A DNA stretch of 64,000 nt from Sphingomonas sp. 28-63-12 (GTDB lineage: Bacteria; Pseudomonadota; Alphaproteobacteria; Sphingomonadales; Sphingomonadaceae), in NCBI GenBank assembly GCA_002281535.1, contig NCGD01000007.1:1-64000 (forward strand), in the 5' to 3' direction. The notes beneath the pieces were generated by a model. The model had not been told where the DNA came from, did not search any database, and was given only the letters and a program-made list of their open reading frames with translations. Shown here one piece after another: positions 10,183 through 17,770 of the stretch; the first letter of the stretch is position 1; the number at the start of each line of letters is the position of its first letter. The position numbers and the translations under genes are program-made.

Positions 10183-11484
10183 ATGAGCACGCAATTGATC
10201 GAAAAACTCCGCAGCCTCGTCACCGATGGTGGCATGTCCCGGTCCGGCCTCGCCCGGGCGGCCGGCCTCCATGCCAACACCTTGCGCGATCTGGAGGCGC
10301 CCGACTGGAACCCCACCGCCGAGACGCTGCGCAAACTTGAAACCTTTATCTTTTCGAACGATGACACGCCCGCGCTGGTGCCGATCGAGGAAATTATCGA
10401 TGAGGCGCGCAACGGCCGGATGTTCATCCTGGTCGATGACGAGGACCGCGAGAATGAAGGGGATCTGGTCATTCCGGCGCAGATGGCGACGCCCGATGCG
10501 ATCAACTTCATGGCGACGCATGGCCGCGGCCTGATCTGCCTGTCGCTCAGCAAGGCGCGGGTCGACTCGCTCGGACTTGAACTGATGAGCCGCGCCAATG
10601 GCACGCGCCACGAAACCGCCTTCACCACCTCGATCGAGGCGCGCGAAGGGGTGACGACGGGTATTTCCGCTGCCGACCGTGCAAGGACCATTTCGATCGC
10701 GATCGATTCGTCCAAGACCCGCGACGATATTGTTACGCCCGGCCATGTCTTCCCGCTGGTCGCCCGCGAAGGTGGGGTGCTGGTCCGCGCCGGCCATACC
10801 GAGGCGGCGGTTGATGTCGCGCGGCTCGCCGGGCTCAACCCGTCAGGGGTAATCTGCGAGATCATGAAGGACGATGGCACAATGGCGCGGATGGACGATC
10901 TCGTCTCGTTCGCGCGGCTGCATAATCTCAAAATGGGCACCATTCGCGATCTGATTGCCTATCGCCGCAAGCACGACCATCTCGTCGAGAAGCGGGCTGA
11001 AATGGCGTTCCAAAGCCAATGGGGTGGCGACTGGCGGGCGATGACCTTTTTCAACAAGGCCAGCGGCGACGAGACGATTGCTTTGGTCAAGGGCCGGATC
11101 GACCCCGAGATGCCGACCTTGGTGCGGATGCATACCGCGTCCTGGTTCGTCGACATGTTCGGTGAAGTGTCGGAACGGTCCGGGCTGTTGTCGCGATCGA
11201 TGGAGGCGATCGCCGAGGCCGGATCGGGCGTCATCGTCGTTATCAACCGGCCAATGAAGGACAGCGTCTCACGCTTCATCCGCCTGCGCGCCGAGGGCAA
11301 GGGCGCCGGTGCACCCGAGGTCGAGGAACTGCGCGACTATGGCGTCGGCGCGCAGATTTTGGCCGAACTCGGGGTGCAGGATATGGTCCTGCTGACGAAC
11401 ACGCATCACACGCTGGTCGGGCTGGATGGCTATGGGCTCAGCATCGTTGGCGAACGGCCGATCCCGGGAACGGGTGGGGAGTAA
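10183..11484 (+). CDS. ribB: HTH - DHBP synthase - degenerate GTP cyclohydrolase II fusion
   Basis: The 433-residue protein has three parts. Residues about 5-55 form an XRE-like helix-turn-helix (SRSGLARAAGLHANTLRDLE, then WNPTAETLRKLE). Residues about 65-265 are 3,4-dihydroxy-2-butanone-4-phosphate synthase with intact catalytic motifs DDEDRENEGDL (85-95), THGRGLICL, TPGHVFPL and AGHTEAAVD. Residues about 280-433 align with GTP cyclohydrolase II, but the zinc-cysteine segment is absent: RMHTASWFVDMFGEVSERSG stands where three cysteines are expected. The enzyme should make the four-carbon riboflavin precursor. The HTH could sense or regulate. The ATG at 10183 was preferred to a TTG 12 codons upstream because the longer version would run into the inverted repeat. 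Confidence 0.9.
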   Translation: MSTQLIEKLRSLVTDGGMSRSGLARAAGLHANTLRDLEAPDWNPTAETLRKLETFIFSNDDTPALVPIEEIIDEARNGRMFILVDDEDRENEGDLVIPAQMATPDAINFMATHGRGLICLSLSKARVDSLGLELMSRANGTRHETAFTTSIEAREGVTTGISAADRARTISIAIDSSKTRDDIVTPGHVFPLVAREGGVLVRAGHTEAAVDVARLAGLNPSGVICEIMKDDGTMARMDDLVSFARLHNLKMGTIRDLIAYRRKHDHLVEKRAEMAFQSQWGGDWRAMTFFNKASGDETIALVKGRIDPEMPTLVRMHTASWFVDMFGEVSERSGLLSRSMEAIAEAGSGVIVVINRPMKDSVSRFIRLRAEGKGAGAPEVEELRDYGVGAQILAELGVQDMVLLTNTHHTLVGLDGYGLSIVGERPIPGTGGE

Positions 11485-11500
11485 ACCCGCCTCTCTACCC

Positions 11501-11594
11501 GTCAGGGCCGGGCTTGTTCCGGTATCCGCCGCGCCGCATAAGCAACCGTCGTAGAAGAACGACACGATAGGCTCCGGAGCGAGACCGGGGTGAC
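11501..11594. repeat. 94-bp element with imperfect terminal inverted repeats
   Basis: The ribB-ribH gap starts and ends with imperfect inverted copies of about 22 bp. The left end includes CCGGGCTTGTTCCGG (11509-11522 region). The right end, read on the other strand, is CCGGTCTCGCTCCGG-like and is bounded by GTCA/TGAC. A perfect 10-bp palindrome, GCTCCGGAGC, lies at 11571-11580. The text resembles, from memory, a dispersed intergenic repeat of sphingomonads. It could fold in the ribB-ribH mRNA. Confidence 0.55.
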
Positions 11595-11629
11595 GATGTT
11601 GCCTCAACAATCTTTCATAGCGAGACCAC

Positions 11630-12049
11630 ATGGCCAAGATCCTCATCGTCGAAGCGCGCTTTTATGATCACCTCAACGACATGCTGCTCGACGGCGCACG
11701 CGCAGCGATCGAGGAGGCAGGGCATGCGCATGACACGATCACCGTGCCCGGTGCGCTCGAAGTACCCGGCGCAATCGCCTTTGCCGCCGAAACCGGGGGC
11801 TATGATGCCTTTGTCGGGCTTGGCGTCGTCATTCGCGGCGAAACCTATCATTTCGAAATCGTGGCGGGCGAAAGCGCGCGCGGGTTGATGGCGCTGAGCA
11901 TGGATGGGCTCGCCATCGGCAACGGCATCCTCACGGTCGAGAACGAAGCCCAGGCGCTGGCCCGCGCCCACCCGGCGGACAAGGACAAGGGCGGCGAGGC
12001 GGCCAAGGCGGCGCTCGCCATGCTGGCGCTGAAAGCCCGTTTCGCCTGA
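11630..12049 (+). CDS. ribH: 6,7-dimethyl-8-ribityllumazine synthase
   Basis: The 139-residue enzyme condenses the pyrimidine and the four-carbon DHBP unit to lumazine, and usually assembles as an icosahedral or decameric shell. Motifs are [17 protein letters not shown] (substrate Phe site), [11 protein letters not shown] and [16 protein letters not shown] with the catalytic His. The C-terminus is [12 protein letters not shown]. It is the last riboflavin enzyme of the cluster; the usual nusB neighbour is absent and a small membrane-protein gene follows after 4 nt. Confidence 0.96.
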   Translation: MAKILIVEARFYDHLNDMLLDGARAAIEEAGHAHDTITVPGALEVPGAIAFAAETGGYDAFVGLGVVIRGETYHFEIVAGESARGLMALSMDGLAIGNGILTVENEAQALARAHPADKDKGGEAAKAALAMLALKARFA

Positions 12050-12053
12050 ACCG

Positions 12054-12485
12054 ATGCGCCACCCTCCCCCTCCCTCGCGCTACCGAATCTATGAACGCGA
12101 CCGGCGGCTGGTGGTGGTCGACCATTGGGCAACGGGCCGCCCTGCCCAGGCCAGTCCGACGACGGCGGCAGCAAATCCCGGCCGCCGCAAGGTGGTGCCC
12201 GGCAAGCTCGATCGGATTGCCTTTGACGGGCGAACCCAATTTACCACCCACCGCTTGTTCGATGCCAAAGGACCGCGCACCATCACCCTTGATCCCGGCA
12301 GCGCTTCGGTGATCGGCGGGGTGAAGGTCGCGCTGGCGATCACGGCGGCGGCAATCGTGTTCGTCGCAGTGACCGCACCCTACCTACTGCTGCTGCTCGT
12401 GGTGCTGTTGCAGCCCAAGCTACGCCAGCCGATCCGCCGCGCGATCACCGCCTGGCTAGACCGCGCTGCCGGCCAGCCCGGATGA
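12054..12485 (+). CDS. Small membrane protein of unknown function
   Basis: The 143-residue product has a basic, soluble N-terminal half rich in short strands (RYRIYERDRRLVVVDHW, KLDRIAFDGRTQFTTHRLFDAKGPRTITL). Two close hydrophobic segments (GVKVALAITAAAIVFVAVTA, PYLLLLLVVLLQP) and a basic tail follow. It begins 4 nt after the ribH stop and ends 10 nt before the next gene, so it is probably co-transcribed with the riboflavin genes. I recognise no family and infer no function. Confidence 0.55.
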   Translation: MRHPPPPSRYRIYERDRRLVVVDHWATGRPAQASPTTAAANPGRRKVVPGKLDRIAFDGRTQFTTHRLFDAKGPRTITLDPGSASVIGGVKVALAITAAAIVFVAVTAPYLLLLLVVLLQPKLRQPIRRAITAWLDRAAGQPG

Positions 12486-12495
12486 CGGCACGCGC

Positions 12496-13038
12496 ATGAT
12501 CGGCCCCATCCTCGTCACCGACCGGCTGATCCTGCGCCCGCTGGCGGCGGCGGATTTTGATGGCTGGGCCGATTTCCACGCCGATGCCGAAACGATGTAT
12601 TTCCTGGGCGGCGTCAGCAGCCGCGCTGTCGCGTGGCGCGGGCTGTGCGCGATGACCGGCGCCTGGACGATTCGGGGCTTTTCGATGTTCGCGATGATCC
12701 ACCGCGAAACCGGCGCTTGGATCGGCCGCACCGGGCCGTGGCAGCCCGAAGGATGGCCGGGGACCGAAGTCGGCTGGGGCGTAGCGCGGGGCTTTGCCGG
12801 CCAGGGCTATGCGCAGGAAGCAGCGGTCGCCTCGATCGACTATGCCGTCGATATCCTGGGATGGACCGACATCATCCACACCATCCACCCCGACAATCGG
12901 GCCTCGATCACGCTTGCGCAGCGGCTCGGCGCGGTCAACCGCGGACCGATCCAGCTGCCGCCGCCGCTCGATGGATTCCGCGTCGATGCCTGGGGCCAGA
13001 CCGCGGACGCGTGGCGCAGCCGGCGGGCAAGCCGCTAG
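12496..13038 (+). CDS. GNAT-family N-acetyltransferase (RimJ/RimL-like)
   Basis: The 180-residue protein begins with the classic RimJ-like opening LVTDRLILRPLAAADFDGW. It has the acetyl-CoA binding region EVGWGVARGFAGQGYAQEAA, with the R/Q-x-x-G-x-A-like loop, and the C-terminal IHPDNRASITLAQRLGAVNRG segment. Members acetylate protein N-termini, amino acids or small molecules. The substrate cannot be told from sequence. It lies at the end of the riboflavin gene run and could be co-transcribed with it. Confidence 0.85.
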   Translation: MIGPILVTDRLILRPLAAADFDGWADFHADAETMYFLGGVSSRAVAWRGLCAMTGAWTIRGFSMFAMIHRETGAWIGRTGPWQPEGWPGTEVGWGVARGFAGQGYAQEAAVASIDYAVDILGWTDIIHTIHPDNRASITLAQRLGAVNRGPIQLPPPLDGFRVDAWGQTADAWRSRRASR

Positions 13039-13075
13039 TCATTTGGCCGGGGCTTACTTATACTGATGTAAGTAA
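13036..13075 (+). promoter_or_regulatory. P450 promoter with an overlapping dyad operator
   Basis: A -35-like TAGTCA (13036-13041) and a near-consensus -10 TATACT (13059-13064) are 17 bp apart. A perfect 7-bp inverted repeat, TTACTTA (13054-13060) and TAAGTAA (13069-13075) with an 8-bp centre, covers the -10. This layout is what a TetR/MarR-type repressor would use. No regulator gene is adjacent. Confidence 0.55.
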
Positions 13076-13093
13076 CGATTCCGGAGACCCCCC

Positions 13094-14467
13094 ATGGCGC
13101 TCGCTCACACCTTCAAGGCCAACCCGCATTGGCTGAAGCCGATCCCGCAGAGCGCCATCCACAATATCCCAGGCGAGGACGGCTGGCCGCTGGTCGGCAA
13201 CACCTTTCGCATGCTGCGCGATCCGGTCGGGTTCGGGCGGCGGATGATCGCAACTTATGGCCCGGTGTTCCGCAACAACGCCTTTGGCGGGCCGCAGGTC
13301 AACATGGTCGGCCCCGATGCCAATGAATTGCTGCTGTTCGATCGCGACAAGGTCTTCTCGTCCGAACAGGGCTGGGGGCCGCTGCTCAACCTGCTGTTCC
13401 CGCGCGGGCTGATGCTGATGGATTTCGACAAGCACCGGGCCGACCGCAAGGTGATGGCGGTCGCCTTCAAGCCCGAACCGATGCGCCATTATGCCGAGGT
13501 GCTGAATGAGGGCATTTCACGCCAAGTGAGCAACTGGGCCAACAAGCCGATCAACTTTTATGATGCGGTCAAGGAGCTCACGCTCGATCTCGCGGCGGAG
13601 AGTTTCCTCGGCATGGATCTTGGGCCGGAAGCCACGAAGATCAACAAGGCGTTCGTCGATGAGGTGCAGGCAAGCGTCACCCCCATCCGCGTGCCGCTCC
13701 CCGGGACCGCGATGGCCAAGGGCGTCAAGGCGCGCCAATATCTGGTCGAATTCTTCTTGGCGGAAATCCCGAAGCGGCGGGCCGGCACGGGCCAGGATTT
13801 CTTTTCGCAATTCTGTCGCGCGACCGATGATGAGGGGCAGCCGCTGTCGGACATGGCGATTGCCGATCACATGAACTTCCTGATGATGGCCGCGCACGAT
13901 ACCATCACCTCGTCCGCGACCAGCCTCGTCATGCTCCTCGGCCGCAATCCCGAATGGCAGGAAAAATTGCGCGCCGAGATCGCCGAACTTGGGCTCAACG
14001 ACGAAGAGGGGCTGGCTTATGGTCAGCTCGACCGGCTCGAACTTACCGACTTTGCCTTCAAGGAAGCGCTACGGCTGATCCCGCCCGTGCCCTCGCTGCC
14101 GCGCCGGGCGCTCAAGCCCTTCAGCTTTGGCGGCTATGCCATTCCGGCGGGCGCGAATTGCAACATTGCGGTCGCCTATACCCATATGATGCCCGAGATC
14201 TGGCCTGAGCCCGAAAAATTCGATCCCATGCGCTTTGCGCCGGATCAGGTGCGCGGGCGGCACAAATATGCCTGGGTACCGTTCGGCGGCGGCGCGCATA
14301 TGTGCCTGGGCCTGCATTTCGCGACGATGCAGATCCGCATTCTGATGGTGCAGCTGCTGCGCCGCTACCGGATCGAGCTGGACGAAGGCAGCGGCACCGA
14401 TTGGCAGCCCTGGCCGATCCCGCGACCCAAGGACGGGTTACCGTTGCGGTTCATCCCGCTCGGCTGA
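13094..14467 (+). CDS. Cytochrome P450
   Basis: The 457-residue heme monooxygenase shows the heme-ligand loop FGGGAHMCLG with Cys404, the K-helix E324-x-x-R327 and the I-helix oxygen-activation segment AAHDTITSS (266-274; acid-threonine pair D269/T270). It resembles the CYP120/CYP26-like bacterial group in length and in the RYAWVPFGGG-type meander, but the substrate is unknown; retinoids, carotenoid cleavage products and fatty acids are possibilities. There is no redox partner gene beside it. Its promoter has a perfect dyad over the -10. It converges on an old yellow enzyme gene. Confidence 0.93.
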   Translation: MALAHTFKANPHWLKPIPQSAIHNIPGEDGWPLVGNTFRMLRDPVGFGRRMIATYGPVFRNNAFGGPQVNMVGPDANELLLFDRDKVFSSEQGWGPLLNLLFPRGLMLMDFDKHRADRKVMAVAFKPEPMRHYAEVLNEGISRQVSNWANKPINFYDAVKELTLDLAAESFLGMDLGPEATKINKAFVDEVQASVTPIRVPLPGTAMAKGVKARQYLVEFFLAEIPKRRAGTGQDFFSQFCRATDDEGQPLSDMAIADHMNFLMMAAHDTITSSATSLVMLLGRNPEWQEKLRAEIAELGLNDEEGLAYGQLDRLELTDFAFKEALRLIPPVPSLPRRALKPFSFGGYAIPAGANCNIAVAYTHMMPEIWPEPEKFDPMRFAPDQVRGRHKYAWVPFGGGAHMCLGLHFATMQIRILMVQLLRRYRIELDEGSGTDWQPWPIPRPKDGLPLRFIPLG

Positions 14468-14485
14468 CCCGTCCCCGCGCTTGCG

Positions 14486-15592
14486 TCATTCAGCTGCAAC
14501 CGACTCCAGCGAAGGGTAATCGACATACCCCTCAGGCCCCTGGCTATACCAGGTCCGGAAATTGCCGTCGTTCAGCGGAGCCCCGGTCCGCAGCCGCTCG
14601 GGCAGATCGGGATTGGCGAGGAAGGCGCGGCCAAAGCTGACCGCATCCGCCACGCCCGAATCGATCACTGCCTGCGCAGCTTCGGCGGTGACATAGTCCG
14701 AATTGACCACCAGCGCCCCGGCGAACACCTCGCGAATCGCGGGCGATTGGCGCGGCACGTCGGTGCGGCCGAAAGTGCCCTCTGGCCCCGGTTCGCGCAG
14801 TTCAAGAAAGCCAATGCCGATGTCGCTCAGAAGCTTGGCGGCAGCGGTGAACAATGCCTGCGGGTTGCTGTCGTCCACCCCTTGCGATTCGCCATTGGGC
14901 GAGAGCCGGACTGAGGTGCGATCAGCGCCCGCAACCGAGGCGACGCGTTCTGTCACTTCGCGCAGCAGCCGAGTGCGGTTTTCGATCGATCCGCCATATT
15001 GGTCGGTCCGGTGATTGGCACCGTCGCGCAGGAACTGATCGATCAAATACCCATTCGCGGCGTGAATCTGGACGCCATCAAAACCGGCGGCAAGTGCGTT
15101 TTTGGTGGCGCGCGCATAATCATCGAGAAGGCCGGGAATTTCGGCCAGCGCCAGCGGGCGGGCGGTTTCGAAATCCTGACGCCCTTCATAGGTGTGCGCC
15201 TGGCCCGCGGTGGCCGTCGCGGAAGACGACACCGGCTGCTCGCCGATTACCGACGAATGCACCTGCCGCCCCATATGCCAGAGTTGGGCGACAATCCGGC
15301 CGCCGGCGGCATGGACGCGCGCGATCACGGGCTTCCACGCTTCGGTCTGCTCGTCGCTCCAAAGCCCTGGGGCAAAGGGCCAGCCAAGCCCTTGCTGGCT
15401 GATGCCGGTCGCTTCGGAGATGATCAGCCCGGCGCTTGCGCGCTGGCTGTAATAGTCCCCCATAATCGGCTGCGGCACATGGCCCTTGCTCGATCGGCCG
15501 CGGGTGAGCGGCGCCATCAGGATCCGGTTGGGCGCATGGATCGCCCCAAGCTGGATGGGATCGAACAGGCTGGTTCCGGACGGGCTGGGCAT
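14486..15592 (-). CDS. Old yellow enzyme family alkene reductase
   Basis: The 368-residue FMN-dependent TIM-barrel enzyme has the family motifs RILMAPLTRGR, HAANGYLIDQFL (the substrate-binding His-x-x-Asn) and QYGGSIENRTRLL. FGRAFLANPDLPERL is the phosphate-binding end. OYEs reduce electron-poor alkenes, N-ethylmaleimide or nitroesters with NAD(P)H. Nearest functional names are NemA or XenB, but substrate cannot be assigned. The gene diverges from the EamA transporter and converges on the P450. Confidence 0.93.
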   Translation of the reverse strand: MPSPSGTSLFDPIQLGAIHAPNRILMAPLTRGRSSKGHVPQPIMGDYYSQRASAGLIISEATGISQQGLGWPFAPGLWSDEQTEAWKPVIARVHAAGGRIVAQLWHMGRQVHSSVIGEQPVSSSATATAGQAHTYEGRQDFETARPLALAEIPGLLDDYARATKNALAAGFDGVQIHAANGYLIDQFLRDGANHRTDQYGGSIENRTRLLREVTERVASVAGADRTSVRLSPNGESQGVDDSNPQALFTAAAKLLSDIGIGFLELREPGPEGTFGRTDVPRQSPAIREVFAGALVVNSDYVTAEAAQAVIDSGVADAVSFGRAFLANPDLPERLRTGAPLNDGNFRTWYSQGPEGYVDYPSLESVAAE

Positions 15593-15715
15593 GGACGGCT
15601 TTCCTCAAAAGGGGGCCCATCAGAGGGCGACGTGGCTGAGATAGGGGGCTATGCGCTGCAATGCATCATTATTGACCCCCAAGAAAATCTACGTCCCGCC
15701 AAAAAGCAAGCGATC

Positions 15716-16651
15716 ATGGCCGACTCCTCCTTCAGCACCCCAATTGCCCCCGCGCCGGACCGGCCGGCCGATGCCCCCCCGGCTTCGGCCTTTGTCGCGT
15801 TGATCATCGGCAATGTGGCGCTTGCCTTCGGTCCATGGTTTGTGCGGATGGCCGACACCGGGCCGGTCGCATCGGCGTTTTGGCGGATCACCCTGGCGGC
15901 GCCCGTGCTGGTCGCTGCGGCCTTGGTGACGGGCTGGCGGCCGGCACGGGTGTCGCGATCAATCTGGCTGTTCGTGATCCTGGCCGGAATATGCTTCGCC
16001 GCCGATCTGTCGAGCTGGCATATCGGGATTTTGCAGACGACGCTGGCCAATGCCACCCTGTTTGGCAATTCGACGATCCTGTTCTTCCCGATCTATGGCT
16101 TCTTCATCGTCCGGGCGCTGCCGAGCAGGACCCAGGGTGTCGCGCTGGCGCTGGCGGCAATCGGCGCATCGCTGCTGATGGGGCAATCCTATAGCCTCGA
16201 TCCACGCCATCTCGGCGGCGACCTGCTCTGCCTGCTGGCAGGCATTCTTTATACCGCCTATTTCGTGCTGATGGCACGAGCCCGCGAGACGGTGGCGCCC
16301 CTGGCAACGCTCGCAATGTCGACGCTCGCGAGCATTGCCCCGCTGCTGGTGTTTGCTGTGCTGCTCGGCGAAAAAATCCTACCCGATCATTGGGGGGTGC
16401 TGATCGGCTTGGCCTTTTGCAGCCAGGTGCTGGGGCAGGGAATGATGATCTATGCGCTGGGGAAATTGTCTCCGCTGGTGATCGGCATCGGGCTGCTGAT
16501 CCAGCCGATCGTGGCCGCAGCGGTTGGCTGGATCGTCTACCAGGAGCAGCTTGGCCCGGCCGATCTGATCGGGGCGATCCTGGTGGCGATCGCGCTGGTG
16601 CTGGTGCGGCGACCCGCGCCACCGCTTGGCGTGGCCGTCGCCAGCGGCTAA
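15716..16651 (+). CDS. EamA/DMT-family transporter
   Basis: The 311-residue protein contains about ten hydrophobic helices in two EamA repeats (FVALIIGNVALAFGPWFVRM begins the first, LLCLLAGILYTAYFVLMARA the second), as in drug/metabolite transporters. The second repeat ends with the typical LLIQPIVAAAVGWIVYQEQLG. The frame is open far upstream, but that part is antisense to the old yellow enzyme gene, so the ATG before ADSSFSTP was chosen. The substrate is unknown. Confidence 0.9.
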   Translation: MADSSFSTPIAPAPDRPADAPPASAFVALIIGNVALAFGPWFVRMADTGPVASAFWRITLAAPVLVAAALVTGWRPARVSRSIWLFVILAGICFAADLSSWHIGILQTTLANATLFGNSTILFFPIYGFFIVRALPSRTQGVALALAAIGASLLMGQSYSLDPRHLGGDLLCLLAGILYTAYFVLMARARETVAPLATLAMSTLASIAPLLVFAVLLGEKILPDHWGVLIGLAFCSQVLGQGMMIYALGKLSPLVIGIGLLIQPIVAAAVGWIVYQEQLGPADLIGAILVAIALVLVRRPAPPLGVAVASG

Positions 16652-16676
16652 TCAGCAAGCCCCAAGGAGATTGACA

Positions 16677-17342
16677 ATGTCCGCCACCACTACAAGCGAT
16701 GCCACGCTTGACGAGATTCGCGCCACGCTGGCGCCCCTGATCGCCGATAATGCAGCCTTTGACGGCTGGACCAGCGCGGCACTCGCCGCCGCCGCCGATT
16801 CCGCCGGGATCGATCAAGATATCGCCACGCTCGCCTTTACCGGCGGCGCCGTCGAGATGATCGACGCCTGGTTCGCGGCGATCGACCGGCAGATGACCGA
16901 GACGGTGCCCGATGTCGCACTCAGCCGGATGAAGGTCCGCGATAAAATCACCGCCCAGATCGAGGCGCGGCTGGCTGCCGTGGCCGACACCCGCGAATCG
17001 TTGCGCAGGGCGCTGTCGATCCTGGCCATGCCGCAAAACCTGCTCGGCGCGGGCAAGCTTGGCTGGCGCACGGTCGATTTGATGTGGCGGCGCGCCGGCG
17101 ATACCGCCACCGATTACAACCATTACAGCAAGCGGGCGATTCTGGGTGGCGTCTATGCTGCAACGATCACCGTTTTCCTCGATGACGAGAGCGAGGATTG
17201 GGCCGACACGCGGGCCTTTCTCGCCCGCCGCATCGAAGGGATCATGCGATTCGAAAAGGCCAAGGCGGGCTTCACCGCCCGCACCGAGAATCTCCCGAGC
17301 TTCAGCCGCTTTATCGGGCGGCTGCGCTATCCCGTGGTGTGA
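16677..17342 (+). CDS. COQ9-family protein, ubiquinone biosynthesis
   Basis: The 221-residue protein is all-helical and resembles a TetR-type fold without the DNA-binding function. The COQ9 domain includes VRDKITAQIEARL, AMPQNLLGAGKLGWRTVDLMWRRAGD and TDYNHYSKRAILGGVYAATI. COQ9 binds lipids and presents the quinone intermediate to the COQ7 hydroxylase. An AAGGAGA ribosome-binding site precedes the chosen ATG. It follows the EamA gene closely but no other ubiquinone gene is nearby. Confidence 0.9.
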   Translation: MSATTTSDATLDEIRATLAPLIADNAAFDGWTSAALAAAADSAGIDQDIATLAFTGGAVEMIDAWFAAIDRQMTETVPDVALSRMKVRDKITAQIEARLAAVADTRESLRRALSILAMPQNLLGAGKLGWRTVDLMWRRAGDTATDYNHYSKRAILGGVYAATITVFLDDESEDWADTRAFLARRIEGIMRFEKAKAGFTARTENLPSFSRFIGRLRYPVV

Positions 17343-17429
17343 GCGCGCGCGCCGCGCCATGCACCTTTCCGACGGCGCAAGGAATTAATCCTGCCCGGCC
17401 TGACGTCAATCAAAGCGCTACCTTCTATT

Positions 17430-17444
17430 TGCGACTAATTATCA
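17430..17444 (+). promoter_or_regulatory. Fur-like box 1, feoA promoter
   Basis: TGCGACTAATTATCA matches, at 13 of 15 positions, the reverse complement of the second box at 17466-17480. It has the TGCGANTNATTATCA form of alphaproteobacterial Fur-type iron boxes. It overlaps a TTGCGA -35-like hexamer, so a bound repressor would block feoAB transcription in iron-rich cells. Confidence 0.6.
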
Positions 17445-17465
17445 TCTACACCTTATGGTTGTTAT

Positions 17466-17480
17466 TGATAATCACTCGCA
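17466..17480 (-). promoter_or_regulatory. Fur-like box 2, feoA promoter (opposite orientation)
   Basis: TGATAATCACTCGCA is the inverted partner of the box at 17430-17444, with centres 36 bp apart. Both lie within 70 bp of the feoA start. Because an in-frame ATG at 17455 would start inside this regulatory stretch, the later ATG at 17500 was chosen for feoA. Confidence 0.6.
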
Positions 17481-17499
17481 GAAGAGATATCGCACCGAT

Positions 17500-17760
17500 A
17501 TGCAGAATCGCGTCAGCCTTGAAAAGCTTGCCCTGGGACAAAATGCCACCGTTGCGGCGGTCGATTGGGCGCGGCTCGCGCCCCCCGAGGCACGGCGGTT
17601 GCGCGAGCTGGGGTTTGACGAGGGCGTTGGCGTTGAGGTGCTGCACCGCGCCCGGCTGGGCGGCGGGCCGATCGCCTGCCGGATTGGCCGGATGACGGTG
17701 GCACTGCGGCGTGCTGTCGCTGGCGCCATCCAAGTTTCCCCGCTCCTTCCCGCGGAATGA
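17500..17760 (+). CDS. feoA: Ferrous iron transport protein A
   Basis: The 86-residue cytosolic protein has the SH3-like FeoA fold: LALGQNATVAAV, then LRELGFDEGVGVEVLHRA and GGPIACRIGRMTVALRR. FeoA is needed for FeoB-dependent ferrous iron uptake, probably by binding FeoB. It lies 10 nt before feoB and behind paired Fur-like boxes, which fits iron-repressed expression. Confidence 0.92.
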   Translation: MQNRVSLEKLALGQNATVAAVDWARLAPPEARRLRELGFDEGVGVEVLHRARLGGGPIACRIGRMTVALRRAVAGAIQVSPLLPAE

Positions 17761-17770
17761 TTCCGCGCCA

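Noticed and set aside
14999-15715. Long upstream extension of the EamA frame
   Set aside because: Antisense to the old yellow enzyme gene; no hydrophobic segments and no family match.
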